This document shows, in pieces, positions 55,887-63,398 of a DNA stretch of 64,000 bases. Each line of letters opens with the position of its first letter. Position 1 is the first letter of the stretch. Source of the DNA: a virus. Location: positions 1 to 64,000 of IMG/VR virus record IMGVR_UViG_3300020450_000017; one strand, written 5' to 3'. The notes under the pieces are model-generated. The model did not search any database. It saw nothing but the letters and a program-made list of their open reading frames with translations, and was not told the DNA's origin. The position numbers were made by a program, and so were the translations under genes.

Positions 55887-56782
55887 ATTTTAAAACAGCC
55901 GCAGTAACAGGAGGAGCCGGTTTTATTGGCTCAACATTAGTTGATAAATTAATATCTTCAGGGGTAGATGTTACTATTATAGATAACTTATCTACTGGTA
56001 AAAAAGAAAATATAAACCCAAAAGCTAAATTCTTACATAAAGATATTAGGGACATAACTAGTGGTATGCTAAATAGAATTGATATAGTTTTTCATACAGC
56101 TGCTTTAGCAAGGGTACAACCATCTATAACGGATCCTGTTGAATTTGATAAAATAAATGTAGGAGGAACAGTAAATTTATTAAAAGCATGTGTTGATGCT
56201 GGTGTAAAAAAAGTAGTATATAGTGCTAGTAGTTCATGTTATGGGGATGCTACAGTATTTCCAACTCCTGAAACCCATTCAACTAACCCACTTTCACCAT
56301 ATGGGTTGCAGAAATATATAGGTGAACAGTATTGTAAAATGTTTTCTCAAGTATATGACATAGATACAGTATGTCTTAGGTATTTTAACGTATACGGTGA
56401 GCGTATGAATTTTGAAGGTGCTTATAAATTAGTACTAGCTATATTCATTCAACAACACCTACAAAACACCCCCCTAACAATTACAAATACAGGTGATCAA
56501 CGAAGAGATTTTACATATGTAGACGATGTTATAGAAGCTAATATATTAGCAGCAAACCATCCTAATAAGTTAAATGGGGAAAGCTTTAACATAGGAAATG
56601 GTGATAATTTTTCTGTAAATGAAATTGCTGATATTTTTGGTGGTGAAAAATCTTATGGGATAGAAGTACTAGAGCCATTCCAAACGCTAGCAGATAATAG
56701 TAAAGCTAAAACCATATTAGGGTGGAACCCACAAGGAAATCTAAAACAATGGCTTAAAGATTATTTAGAAAATATCTCTTAA
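55883..56782 (+). CDS. NAD-dependent sugar epimerase (GalE/WbpP-like)
   Basis: 299 residues. The NAD-binding GGAGFIGSTLV, IDNLSTGKKENI, the SASSSCYG serine, catalytic SPYGLQK (Tyr-x3-Lys), and FTYVDDVIEANI are family signatures. It would interconvert UDP-sugars, for example C4 epimers. Last gene of the glycan island. Confidence 0.9.
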   Translation: MNFKTAAVTGGAGFIGSTLVDKLISSGVDVTIIDNLSTGKKENINPKAKFLHKDIRDITSGMLNRIDIVFHTAALARVQPSITDPVEFDKINVGGTVNLLKACVDAGVKKVVYSASSSCYGDATVFPTPETHSTNPLSPYGLQKYIGEQYCKMFSQVYDIDTVCLRYFNVYGERMNFEGAYKLVLAIFIQQHLQNTPLTITNTGDQRRDFTYVDDVIEANILAANHPNKLNGESFNIGNGDNFSVNEIADIFGGEKSYGIEVLEPFQTLADNSKAKTILGWNPQGNLKQWLKDYLENIS

Positions 56783-56793
56783 TATTTATAATA
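56781..56793 (+). promoter_or_regulatory. Candidate late promoter element
   Basis: AATATTTATAATA overlaps the epimerase stop codon region and lies 10 bases before the next ATG. Matches the recurrent TATTTATA core. Confidence 0.4.
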
Positions 56794-56803
56794 AACAGTC
56801 ACA

Positions 56804-57169
56804 ATGAAAAAAACGGAATTACACGATATAGTTCTTGAAACCCTTAATGATTATATTACAGAGGCCGAACTATCTACGGGGGATAATGATTTTACTATTA
56901 AAATAGATGTAAACAGAAATCCAACTAAAAAAGGTATCAAAATCCAATTAATTCCCAAAGGAGATACTGTATTAGTTGATCCAGATGAAAAAATTGATGT
57001 TAATGAAAAAGTACAATCAGCTATGAATTCTAAACTTAGAAAATATGATTTACAAGTTAACATTGACCCTGATATAAGACAGGCAACGGATAATCCTAAC
57101 GTGTTAGGTTATTATATTCCCTTGAATCAGTTTAAAAACTTAATTGTAAAAGCTCTTAAAGGAGAATAA
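56804..57169 (+). CDS. Hypothetical protein
   Basis: 121 residues. An N-terminal helix (ELHDIVLETLNDYITEAE) of the kind shared with other small proteins of this phage is followed by an alpha/beta region. Not recognised. A terminator-like hairpin overlaps the end of the gene. Confidence 0.6.
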   Translation: MKKTELHDIVLETLNDYITEAELSTGDNDFTIKIDVNRNPTKKGIKIQLIPKGDTVLVDPDEKIDVNEKVQSAMNSKLRKYDLQVNIDPDIRQATDNPNVLGYYIPLNQFKNLIVKALKGE

Positions 57170-57198
57170 TAAAAAATTTTGGTTTTAGGAGCTTTTTT
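57148..57198 (+). terminator. Terminator-like hairpin
   Basis: AAAAGCTCTTAAA (57148-57160) pairs with TTTAGGAGCTTTT (57184-57196, one G-U pair) across a 23-base loop, and a T tract follows. The left arm lies inside the end of the preceding gene. Confidence 0.6.
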
Positions 57199-57214
57199 CT
57201 TAAATTAATATAAG

Positions 57215-57514
57215 ATGAGAAAAAGACGAATTATTCCAACATTACCTGCTGATTTTTTTAATGACGCAAGCAATAAGGTAAAGTATCAAAAAATGTTATA
57301 CTCTAGCATATTAGACGGTGTTGAGCAAACATTAGAAAACGGTAAACCTAGTTTTATAATGGCTAGGGTATCAGATGGTAGAAATATTAAGGATGTCTCT
57401 ATACTTAAAGAATCATTTAAATCTAATCTAGAAACTGTATTAGATTTTTATGAACAAGTAGAAGAATATGAAAATTGTTCTCGTACTGTCAATCTTATTA
57501 AACAGATAAAATGA
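57215..57514 (+). CDS. Hypothetical protein
   Basis: 99 residues, basic N-terminus (MRKRRIIPTLPADFF), helical C-terminal half. Not recognised. Overlaps the next gene by ATGA. Confidence 0.6.
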   Translation: MRKRRIIPTLPADFFNDASNKVKYQKMLYSSILDGVEQTLENGKPSFIMARVSDGRNIKDVSILKESFKSNLETVLDFYEQVEEYENCSRTVNLIKQIK

Positions 57515-57699
57515 GTAAAACAACATATATTTTAGAAACTAAAACAACACAATCTGGGGTTAGGGGGGAAAGAATAAGCAAAGTAGTAGCAGAATCATTA
57601 TCTGAAGCTATCCATATGTTTGCGGGGATTAAGCAATTACGACCAGACCAATTAATAGAATTATTTTCAGTTTATGAACAACCAAGTGATGGCAAATGA
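57511..57699 (+). CDS. Hypothetical protein
   Basis: 62 residues, a small alpha/beta protein (TYILETKTTQSGVRGER then AESLSEAIHMFAGIK). Not recognised. Overlaps the next gene. Confidence 0.55.
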   Translation: MSKTTYILETKTTQSGVRGERISKVVAESLSEAIHMFAGIKQLRPDQLIELFSVYEQPSDGK

Positions 57700-58081
57700 T
57701 CAATTAAAACAGGATCTTAAAAATATACTTAAGATTAAAAGTAAAGTTACTAAAGAACGCCCTGTTAAAGGTTTACTTAAAAAAGAAGCATTTATCCGTT
57801 TTATAGAAAATTATAAATATGCTAATGATAGAGCATTAATGCTTAAAATGGAACATGCAATTGATTTTGTTAATTTTGAAGAACCATTTGTGCAGTCAAT
57901 TGAAGCATTACTTGAACTTAATTTTAATAAAAATCAACTCCAAATTATTCATTGGTGGTTATATGAAAAATGGAATACTGGGGATGAATCAGTTTTACAA
58001 TTAAATAATGTAGAAACAGGTGATGAATTACCTTCAGATACATCAGAAGAACTCTGGGACCTGATCCAATCATTAAAATGA
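57674..58081 (+). CDS. Hypothetical protein
   Basis: 135 residues, mostly helical; a second ATG at 57689 would reduce the overlap and is equally possible. Trp-rich segment IIHWWLYEKWNTGDE near the middle and an acidic end. Not recognised. Overlaps the next gene by ATGA. Confidence 0.6.
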   Translation: MNNQVMANDQLKQDLKNILKIKSKVTKERPVKGLLKKEAFIRFIENYKYANDRALMLKMEHAIDFVNFEEPFVQSIEALLELNFNKNQLQIIHWWLYEKWNTGDESVLQLNNVETGDELPSDTSEELWDLIQSLK

Positions 58082-58731
58082 ATAAAATAATCCTTACAAA
58101 GGACGACGTTTTAAGAGCCCAAAAACATACTTTAAGTAATAGAGCAGCAGCTCGTTATTTGGGTGTTTCATATAATGTATATAAGCGTTATGCGCTTACA
58201 TTTAATGATAATGAAACGGGCAAAACACTATTTGATAAACATTTAAATCGTCAGGGTAAGGGTATTAAAAAACATTTAGGTGGTTATGGTAAGCCAAAGA
58301 AAAATATTAAGGCACCGCTTGAAGATGTATTAGAGGGTAGAGTAGATGTTTCACACTATACCGTTGACATACTTAAATCACGATTAATACAAGAAGGTTA
58401 TTTAGAAGAATGTTGTAGTAGTTGTGGGTTTAATGAAAGGCGAGTAGTAGATTTTAAAGTACCACTTGTACTTAATTTTAAAGATAGTAATAAAAAAAAT
58501 TGGAAACGAGATAATTTAGAATTCCTTTGTTACAATTGTTACTTTTTAAATGTAGGTAATATTTGGAGTGATAACCAACTTAAACAAATGGAAGATTATC
58601 AAGTAAATAAAAACACTAATAATAAAGACGAGGAGCCAACTTGGGATTTAGATGATACTCATATTCAACACCTTAAAGAACTCGGTTTATGGGATGGTGA
58701 AGATGGAGATGAATTTATAGATAGAATATGA
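58078..58731 (+). CDS. HTH protein with degenerate HNH-like zinc domain
   Basis: 217 residues. A helix-turn-helix-like stretch (SNRAAARYLGVSYNVYKRYA, about 20-40) is followed by a zinc domain with CSSCGF and LCYNCYF. The frame is that of HNH proteins, but the usual LHHIDGN reads LNFKDSN, so the catalytic His is missing. It may bind DNA without cutting. The acidic C-terminus could contact a partner. Role unknown; transcription control is possible. Confidence 0.65.
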   Translation: MNKIILTKDDVLRAQKHTLSNRAAARYLGVSYNVYKRYALTFNDNETGKTLFDKHLNRQGKGIKKHLGGYGKPKKNIKAPLEDVLEGRVDVSHYTVDILKSRLIQEGYLEECCSSCGFNERRVVDFKVPLVLNFKDSNKKNWKRDNLEFLCYNCYFLNVGNIWSDNQLKQMEDYQVNKNTNNKDEEPTWDLDDTHIQHLKELGLWDGEDGDEFIDRI

Positions 58732-59207
58732 AACATTTAGTTTTAGCATTAGGATTAGTAGCATTGCCAATAGAGCAAAAACAAGAAAGCTTACTATCAC
58801 CCATCATACCCCTTACTCCGTATATACAAACAAGTAAACAAACTAAAACACTTAAAATAAACAAACCAAAATCGCTAGTAGATGCTTTAATTTTGGTTGA
58901 ATCCGCTGGTAACCCAAACGCGTTTAATAAAAAAGAAAACGCCTGTGGTTGTCTACAAATAAGACCCGTTATGGTTAGAGAAATAAATCGTATATTGCGT
59001 AAACAAAAGTCAGAACAACGATTCACTAAAGAAGACCGTTGGGATTGTGGATTATCAAAGGAAATGTTTTATATTTGGCGCGATTACCACCACAAGATAT
59101 CGAACGATGAAATAATCGCTCGAAATTGGAACGGTGGGCCAAGAGGATATAAAAAACAATCAACAGAGCATTACTGGCATAAAGTTCAATTACAATGGGC
59201 AAATTAA
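58728..59207 (+). CDS. Lysozyme-like lytic transglycosylase (lysis protein)
   Basis: 159 residues. A short hydrophobic N-terminus (MKHLVLALGLVALPIEQ) may be a signal peptide. The catalytic region reads ALILVESAGNPNAFN with E58, then GCLQIRPVMVREINRI, and NWNGGPRGY near the end, typical of SLT/transglycosylase-type enzymes. It would cut peptidoglycan glycan chains at lysis. ATGA overlap with the previous gene. Confidence 0.78.
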   Translation: MKHLVLALGLVALPIEQKQESLLSPIIPLTPYIQTSKQTKTLKINKPKSLVDALILVESAGNPNAFNKKENACGCLQIRPVMVREINRILRKQKSEQRFTKEDRWDCGLSKEMFYIWRDYHHKISNDEIIARNWNGGPRGYKKQSTEHYWHKVQLQWAN

Positions 59208-59374
59208 AAGAATATCACTTTGGAAACAAGTCATTTAAGGACTACGAGGACGATTTTCTAGATGACGATTACCAATACGCTAAATGGAAAAAAGATAAGA
59301 ACAAAAAGCGTAAGCGTCGTCAACAACAAGAAGGTGAATACGGTGATGAATGGATAGATGGAGTAGACGAATAA
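59195..59374 (+). CDS. Small charged hypothetical protein
   Basis: 59 residues, starting MGKLKEYHFGNKSFKD. Acidic segment, then a Lys/Arg cluster (KKDKNKKRKRRQQQ), then an acidic end. Overlaps the lysis gene by 13 bases. Function unknown. Confidence 0.55.
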   Translation: MGKLKEYHFGNKSFKDYEDDFLDDDYQYAKWKKDKNKKRKRRQQQEGEYGDEWIDGVDE

Positions 59375-59383
59375 AATATTAAA

Positions 59384-59701
59384 ATGGATAAAAAAGAAAG
59401 GTTTCAATTAGCAAAGAAAAACGTACTAAAACGTTTTCCTAAGGCTGTTACATTAGCAGACAGCAGGGGGAAATTTTATGTAGCGCAAGATGGTATAGAC
59501 ATCTGTAATAAAGAAATGCATAAAGCAGTCAAGCGAGGAGCGGGGCTTGAAGAGTTAAATTTAATTAAGGAAATTAAACACGCAGATACAGTATTTGAGG
59601 CTTGGCTTAATACTGAGAGTATGATAGTTGCTAATCGTGTTATTGAAAGCAATACAAAACGGTTTAGTGATGAGAAAGTAGCAAATAAAAACTTAGAATA
59701 A
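59384..59701 (+). CDS. Hypothetical protein
   Basis: 105 residues, basic, mixed alpha/beta, no membrane segment. Sequence like VLKRFPKAVTLADSRGKFYV recalls small unnamed proteins of Bacteroidota phages. Not recognised. Confidence 0.55.
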   Translation: MDKKERFQLAKKNVLKRFPKAVTLADSRGKFYVAQDGIDICNKEMHKAVKRGAGLEELNLIKEIKHADTVFEAWLNTESMIVANRVIESNTKRFSDEKVANKNLE

Positions 59702-60051
59702 TGAGTGATATAAAAGCAGTTATTATAGGTGTTGCTATATTTTTATTTGTGCACATCATTACTTGGTTTCAATTAAATGGTCAATTTTTTAGTGAGTGGT
59801 TTAAAAATAATAATTTTATATTAGCGTTATTTGGGATTCCCATTTCATATCTTTATATTTATGGAACTAAGTATTGTTATGAAGGATTTGATGGTTTAAT
59901 CTGGCCCGGGCGCTTTATAGGATTCGCTTGTGGTATGATCATATTTGCTATATTTGCCTCCTTAATTATGAATGAGGGAATAACAGCTAAAACAGGTGTT
60001 AGTTTAGCTTTAGCAACTGCATTAGTTGCTGTTCAAGTTTTTTGGAAATGA
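59701..60051 (+). CDS. Membrane protein with four helices
   Basis: 116 residues with hydrophobic helices at about 5-25, 40-58, 68-90 and 97-115. TAATG-type coupling to the previous gene. Lies after the lysis enzyme; a holin role is possible but nothing proves it. Confidence 0.6.
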   Translation: MSDIKAVIIGVAIFLFVHIITWFQLNGQFFSEWFKNNNFILALFGIPISYLYIYGTKYCYEGFDGLIWPGRFIGFACGMIIFAIFASLIMNEGITAKTGVSLALATALVAVQVFWK

Positions 60052-60317
60052 AACAATGTAGACATATTTGGTGGAGAAAGATACTTAAATCAATGGTGCG
60101 TGATAGAAAACTTACACCATTAGAACGAATGTCATCTCGAATTGGTTATATGGGATCTGGTTTTTTAGTAGCGGGACAATGGACATTAGAACCAGCTTTA
60201 TTTATAGCTGGTTTTTTATGTGTAATGTGTCAAGTATTAGTTAGAAAACAATGGAATCTAGTTGTATTATATATTAATGGTTTAGCAGCTTGGATTACAC
60301 ATTATTTTTATGGATAA
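60048..60317 (+). CDS. Small membrane protein
   Basis: 89 residues starting at the ATG at 60048, which overlaps the previous stop; an earlier TTG in frame is less likely. Basic N-terminus and two to three hydrophobic helices (about 30-88). Function unknown. Confidence 0.55.
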   Translation: MKQCRHIWWRKILKSMVRDRKLTPLERMSSRIGYMGSGFLVAGQWTLEPALFIAGFLCVMCQVLVRKQWNLVVLYINGLAAWITHYFYG

Positions 60318-60502
60318 TGAAAATAGGAGACAAAATAGAATTTTATTGCTTTAGTGCTTTAGAAAAGGGCACTATAGTAGAAATTAATAAGGATAAAACA
60401 CTACAAATAGCGTGTGGTGGAGTTATTTATCCTGGTGTTCAAACATTTAAAAAATTACCTAAACGAAAAAAAGAAATTCCACCATGGTATATATTAAAGT
60501 AA
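60317..60502 (+). CDS. Small hypothetical protein
   Basis: 61 residues from MKIGDKIEFYCFSALEKG, with the ATG in a TAATG overlap; an earlier TTG is not used here. Beta-rich, resembling a small SH3- or KOW-like barrel (KGTIVEI, LQIACGG), then a basic tail. Function unknown. Confidence 0.55.
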   Translation: MKIGDKIEFYCFSALEKGTIVEINKDKTLQIACGGVIYPGVQTFKKLPKRKKEIPPWYILK

Positions 60503-60876
60503 TATTATTTGTAATATACCCTATAATTTGCTATTTTTTATTAGCAAAATGGTTATATAAACAAGAATTTAAAAAATTAAAAACTGTTAAAGAACAATAT
60601 AATGAGTTAGAAACCAAATACAATCAGAAATTATCTGATGAGTATTTAGAGTTTAAACAAAAATTAACGAATGAGTTTGGTGATTTTCAAAAAGAACTTA
60701 GGGTTCAACTAAGTGATTTAAATAAGGATCTTAATTCTAAAAATAAAGAATATTTAGATAATCTTAGGAAAGAAATGTCTGGAGAAATTAACCGATATTT
60801 ATTAGAAATGAATAATAGGATTTCTAAAGAGATTAAGGAATTGCCTAGTAAAATTAATATTAAAAGGGTAATATAA
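60484..60876 (+). CDS. Membrane-anchored coiled-coil protein
   Basis: 130 residues. One N-terminal membrane helix (about 4-22) followed by a long charged coiled coil to the end. This is the shape of an inner-membrane spanin, and it is near the lysis enzyme, but a matching outer-membrane lipoprotein was not seen. Overlaps neighbours. Confidence 0.6.
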   Translation: MVYIKVILFVIYPIICYFLLAKWLYKQEFKKLKTVKEQYNELETKYNQKLSDEYLEFKQKLTNEFGDFQKELRVQLSDLNKDLNSKNKEYLDNLRKEMSGEINRYLLEMNNRISKEIKELPSKINIKRVI

Positions 60877-61229
60877 TGCAGCCAAGACTATGGAATAGGC
60901 ATATGACTTTTGAGGAGTGGAAATTACAACATCACCACCTTAATGATAGAGAAGCTCTACAGCTATATATGGCTGAACAACGTTTATTTGAAAACTATAA
61001 AAGAGACTTAATTAATCAACAGTTACTAGTACAAAATAATATTATAGCTGAAAATATTTATAATTTAGCGGATAATATATCAAATATATTTAATGTATCG
61101 ATTGATGTCCCGGCGGCTGGATTTAAATATGTGCTTCCACGAGATTCTAAAACAACTCCTAACCTAGAGTTAATAACTGATGATGGAGAATTATTAATTA
61201 CGGATGAAGGTAATTTCTTAATAACCTAA
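60876..61229 (+). CDS. Hypothetical, probably structural protein
   Basis: 117 residues, helical first 70 residues, then LELITDDGELLITDEGNFLI, a short beta repeat of the kind found at the ends of phage appendage proteins. A virion role is inferred. Confidence 0.55.
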   Translation: MQPRLWNRHMTFEEWKLQHHHLNDREALQLYMAEQRLFENYKRDLINQQLLVQNNIIAENIYNLADNISNIFNVSIDVPAAGFKYVLPRDSKTTPNLELITDDGELLITDEGNFLIT

Positions 61230-61230
61230 T

Positions 61231-61240
61231 TATATTTATA
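61231..61240 (+). promoter_or_regulatory. Candidate late promoter element
   Basis: TATATTTATA, 26 bases before the ATG of the dockerin-containing gene. Same core as other candidate late promoters. Confidence 0.4.
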
Positions 61241-61266
61241 ACAGAATCTATTCATTCCCTCTATAA

Positions 61267-62001
61267 ATGAGCACAGTAAAAATATCAGAATATACAGGCA
61301 ACATAAGTGGTAGCAATATAAATATTGGTGCCACTGGTTCTTTTGGTAGGATAATATGTACAACAATTTCATCATCTACTGGTGAATTTGATGCTAATAC
61401 TATTTTTATAGGAGGTACAGCATTTAGTAAATCTAACTTAGATGACCTTAAGGATGGAAAACCACTAGGAACAGGAATTAAACAGTTTAAAAGCCCTACT
61501 GATGATAGTGTTTATATTAGACAAAGTGTAGCAGGTAAATCTTGGCACTATGCTTCAGATGTTGCACTTATGAAAGTACAAACCTCTTCATTTGAATTAG
61601 GAGCGGGTAATGTTCCAACAACTTTAGAGGGAAGTGCTATTGCAATTACTGGTTCTACTGAAGTTACAGGTTCACTTAGAGTAGTAAGTAATAATCAGCA
61701 AATTGAATTCGATGCTGGTAGTGGAGGATTTAATGTAAATAATTTATTAGATCTTTTAGCTAATTTTAGTTCATCTGGAGTAGAAGGGGGAGTTGAAGAA
61801 GGAGATATTAATTTAGATGGCCAAGTCAATGTAAATGATTTATTATTAGGATTATCGGGTTATGGTAACCCTAACACTATAGCTAATAATATTTTAATTC
61901 CACATAATATAAATCATCAATACATAGGACCTACGATAACAATACTTTCTCCTGTTTCAATGTCTATTTCAACAGGATCTTTCGTTTCTATAACACTTTA
62001 A
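61267..62001 (+). CDS. Fibre-like virion protein with dockerin-like repeat
   Basis: 244 residues. The N-terminal 150 residues are Ser/Thr/Gly-rich and beta-rich, like phage fibre proteins. Residues 179-198 read GDINLDGQVNVNDLLLGLSG, a type I dockerin calcium loop (D180, N182, D184, D191). A second, degenerate unit at about 151-166 (GSGGFNVNNLLDLLANF) precedes it. Dockerins bind cohesins or calcium; here it may serve assembly or attachment. The final 45 residues are hydrophobic and Thr/Ser-rich. Confidence 0.7.
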   Translation: MSTVKISEYTGNISGSNINIGATGSFGRIICTTISSSTGEFDANTIFIGGTAFSKSNLDDLKDGKPLGTGIKQFKSPTDDSVYIRQSVAGKSWHYASDVALMKVQTSSFELGAGNVPTTLEGSAIAITGSTEVTGSLRVVSNNQQIEFDAGSGGFNVNNLLDLLANFSSSGVEGGVEEGDINLDGQVNVNDLLLGLSGYGNPNTIANNILIPHNINHQYIGPTITILSPVSMSISTGSFVSITL

Positions 62002-62014
62002 TATATTTATAATA
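62002..62014 (+). promoter_or_regulatory. Candidate late promoter element
   Basis: TATATTTATAATA, one base after the stop of the previous gene and 10 bases before the next ATG. Confidence 0.42.
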
Positions 62015-62024
62015 AAATACACAA

Positions 62025-62282
62025 ATGAGTACCCTTAAAGTTAATTCAATCCAGCCTTTTACCCCAACAGAAGCAGTGTTAATTGATTCAGCTAGTATAG
62101 TTTCAGGATCATTGGGTAAATTATCAGTGAAACATGTCGGCTTTGGTGCAACTACGCAAATTAGTTTTGAATCGTTACCTTCAAGTGACCCAGGAGTAGC
62201 AGGCAGATTATTTACTACCCAAAGTGCAGGGACTGGGGGTAATTTAGATGGTAAATTAGTATTATTAGTATCAGCTGGCTAA
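62025..62282 (+). CDS. Small fibre-like virion protein
   Basis: 85 residues. MSTLKVNSIQPFTP resembles the N-terminal attachment region of phage tail fibres and short structural proteins. Rich in Ser, Gly and Thr, probably all beta. It ends before a GC-rich hairpin. Confidence 0.6.
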   Translation: MSTLKVNSIQPFTPTEAVLIDSASIVSGSLGKLSVKHVGFGATTQISFESLPSSDPGVAGRLFTTQSAGTGGNLDGKLVLLVSAG

Positions 62283-62305
62283 TAGAATATAATATACATT
62301 ATTTG

Positions 62306-62323
62306 GAGGGGCTTTAGCCCCTT
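62306..62323 (+). terminator. GC-rich terminator-like hairpin before hsp20
   Basis: Stem AGGGGCT / AGCCCCT with a two-base loop (extendable by one G-U pair). Only a short T/AT stretch follows. A TATATTTATATA motif lies three bases after the stem. Confidence 0.62.
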
Positions 62324-62325
62324 CA

Positions 62326-62337
62326 TATATTTATATA
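62326..62337 (+). promoter_or_regulatory. Candidate late promoter element before hsp20
   Basis: TATATTTATATA directly after the hairpin, 70 bases before the hsp20 ATG. A closely similar hairpin plus motif lies on the other side of hsp20. Confidence 0.45.
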
Positions 62338-62338
62338 C

Positions 62339-62351
62339 GACTGATTGATCG
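62339..62351 (+). repeat. Left arm of inverted repeat flanking hsp20
   Basis: GACTGATTGATCG; its complement with one change lies at 62853-62865 (CGATCAGTCAGTC). In RNA the differing position would be a G-U pair, so all 13 could pair. Confidence 0.5.
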
Positions 62352-62407
62352 CAAGACAATCAAAAACAATTAACCCGGCACCTTAGGGGCCACAAAACTT
62401 AAATAAC

Positions 62408-62842
62408 ATGGTACATAAAATTGACCTATTTGACCCGCGATTTGTATCGCCACTAGACGTTCTTGTAAAGAACTTTTTTGACCAAGATGCGGTTTTTAAT
62501 AAACCAGATAACCGCTCAGTAAAACACCCAGTAGACGTATTTGAAGATGAAAACGGGCTAACTTTTGAAGTAGCTTGTACTGGGCTAGATAAATCCGATG
62601 TAGACATTACTATTGAAGGAGATATCTTAAAAATTTCCTATGATAAAGGTGAGGAGAAAAAATCCGATAGTTCAAGACGCTTTTATCACTCCGGAATTAA
62701 AAAATCAAGCTTTAATTTCGGTTGGAAAGTAGCTCGTCGCTTTGAATTAGCTAAAGCAAATGCCGAGATGAATAACGGATTGCTAATTATTGCTGTCCCA
62801 TATGCTAATGAATCAAAACCAAAATCACTTAAAATAAAATAA
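62408..62842 (+). CDS. Small heat shock protein (Hsp20)
   Basis: 144 residues. The alpha-crystallin domain runs from about residue 40 to 135, with VDVFEDENGLTFEVACTGLD, ITIEGDILKISYD, and the conserved end motif NNGLLIIAVPY; the C-terminal KPKSLKIK holds an IxI-like tail. It binds unfolding proteins without ATP. Isolated by hairpin terminators on both sides, so it is its own transcription unit with a 70-base leader. Confidence 0.9.
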   Translation: MVHKIDLFDPRFVSPLDVLVKNFFDQDAVFNKPDNRSVKHPVDVFEDENGLTFEVACTGLDKSDVDITIEGDILKISYDKGEEKKSDSSRRFYHSGIKKSSFNFGWKVARRFELAKANAEMNNGLLIIAVPYANESKPKSLKIK

Positions 62843-62852
62843 ACTGACAAAA

Positions 62853-62865
62853 CGATCAGTCAGTC
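62853..62865 (+). repeat. Right arm of inverted repeat flanking hsp20
   Basis: CGATCAGTCAGTC, complementary to 62339-62351 at 12 of 13 positions. It lies just before the second GC-rich hairpin. Confidence 0.5.
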
Positions 62866-62867
62866 AT

Positions 62868-62887
62868 GAGGGGGCTTCGGCCCCCTC
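62868..62887 (+). terminator. GC-rich terminator hairpin after hsp20
   Basis: Perfect 8-bp stem GAGGGGGC / GCCCCCTC closed by a TTCG loop. AATATTTATATAC follows immediately. Confidence 0.75.
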
Positions 62888-62900
62888 AATATTTATATAC
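62888..62900 (+). promoter_or_regulatory. Candidate late promoter element
   Basis: AATATTTATATAC directly after the hairpin, 5 bases before the next ATG. Shares ATATTTATATAC with the copy at 62327. Confidence 0.42.
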
Positions 62901-62905
62901 AACTA

Positions 62906-63010
62906 ATGGAACATCAAGAACCAGAAGAAAACGAAATCGCTGGACCAGTAGTATTTGCTTTAATGCTACTTAGTTTAGCTGTAACAATAATATATTTTTT
63001 ATCAACATGA
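62906..63010 (+). CDS. Small single-pass membrane protein
   Basis: 34 residues: acidic N-terminus (MEHQEPEENEIAG), then one membrane helix. ATGA overlap with the next gene supports it as real. Function unknown. Confidence 0.55.
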   Translation: MEHQEPEENEIAGPVVFALMLLSLAVTIIYFLST

Positions 63011-63225
63011 GTAAATTTAACGTACACGAATGGAACCACAAGCGTCGGTTAGCTGAAATAGAAGATAATACCGAAGAAATGAGATCAGAGGCAGTTACTA
63101 ATTTAATAGATGCTATTGAAATAGCTAAAAATTATAATCTTTTTAACACAGCTCAAGAATTAGCTTTAGGCCAAATAACAACCTCATTAATTAAAAATAT
63201 GGCTCGTGAACGAGGAGATATGTGA
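63007..63225 (+). CDS. Hypothetical protein
   Basis: 72 residues, helical and charged (MSKFNVHEWNHKRRLAEIED at the start). Not recognised. Overlaps the next gene by one base (TGATG). Confidence 0.55.
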   Translation: MSKFNVHEWNHKRRLAEIEDNTEEMRSEAVTNLIDAIEIAKNYNLFNTAQELALGQITTSLIKNMARERGDM

Positions 63226-63398
63226 TGGAAGATAAAGTAAGAAACCTAATCAGAGAAGCTATATTTGATGTTATGACAGAAGGTCTTTGCGCTAAGGGTA
63301 AGGCATATATAGCAAAACGTAAAAGAGCAGGTGAAAAATCATCTGCATATCTATCTGGTAGAGCAGTTAAAGTATGTAAGGGCCAGATGAAGGGGTGA
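63225..63398 (+). CDS. Small basic hypothetical protein
   Basis: 57 residues. N-terminal helix VRNLIREAIFDVMTEG, then LCAKGKAYIAKRKRAGEK and GRAVKVCKG, a pattern recalled from small proteins of other aquatic phages but without known role. The ATG overlaps the previous stop (TGATG), and the stop overlaps the next ATG. Confidence 0.6.
   Translation: MEDKVRNLIREAIFDVMTEGLCAKGKAYIAKRKRAGEKSSAYLSGRAVKVCKGQMKG

Noticed and set aside
60042-60050. TTG start giving two extra residues for the membrane protein
   Set aside because: The ATG at 60048 overlaps the preceding stop exactly as in most genes of this phage.
60290-60317. TTG start giving nine extra residues for the small protein ending at 60502
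   Set aside because: The ATG at 60317 forms a TAATG overlap with the previous gene and is preferred.
59701-60317. Holin assignment for the two membrane proteins after the lysis gene
   Set aside because: Position and hydrophobic helices fit, but no family feature supports it, so they are listed only as membrane proteins.
62352-62407. RNA thermometer in the hsp20 leader
   Set aside because: A short GGCACC/GGGGCC pairing can be drawn, but it does not cover a ribosome binding site and there is no recognisable thermometer motif.
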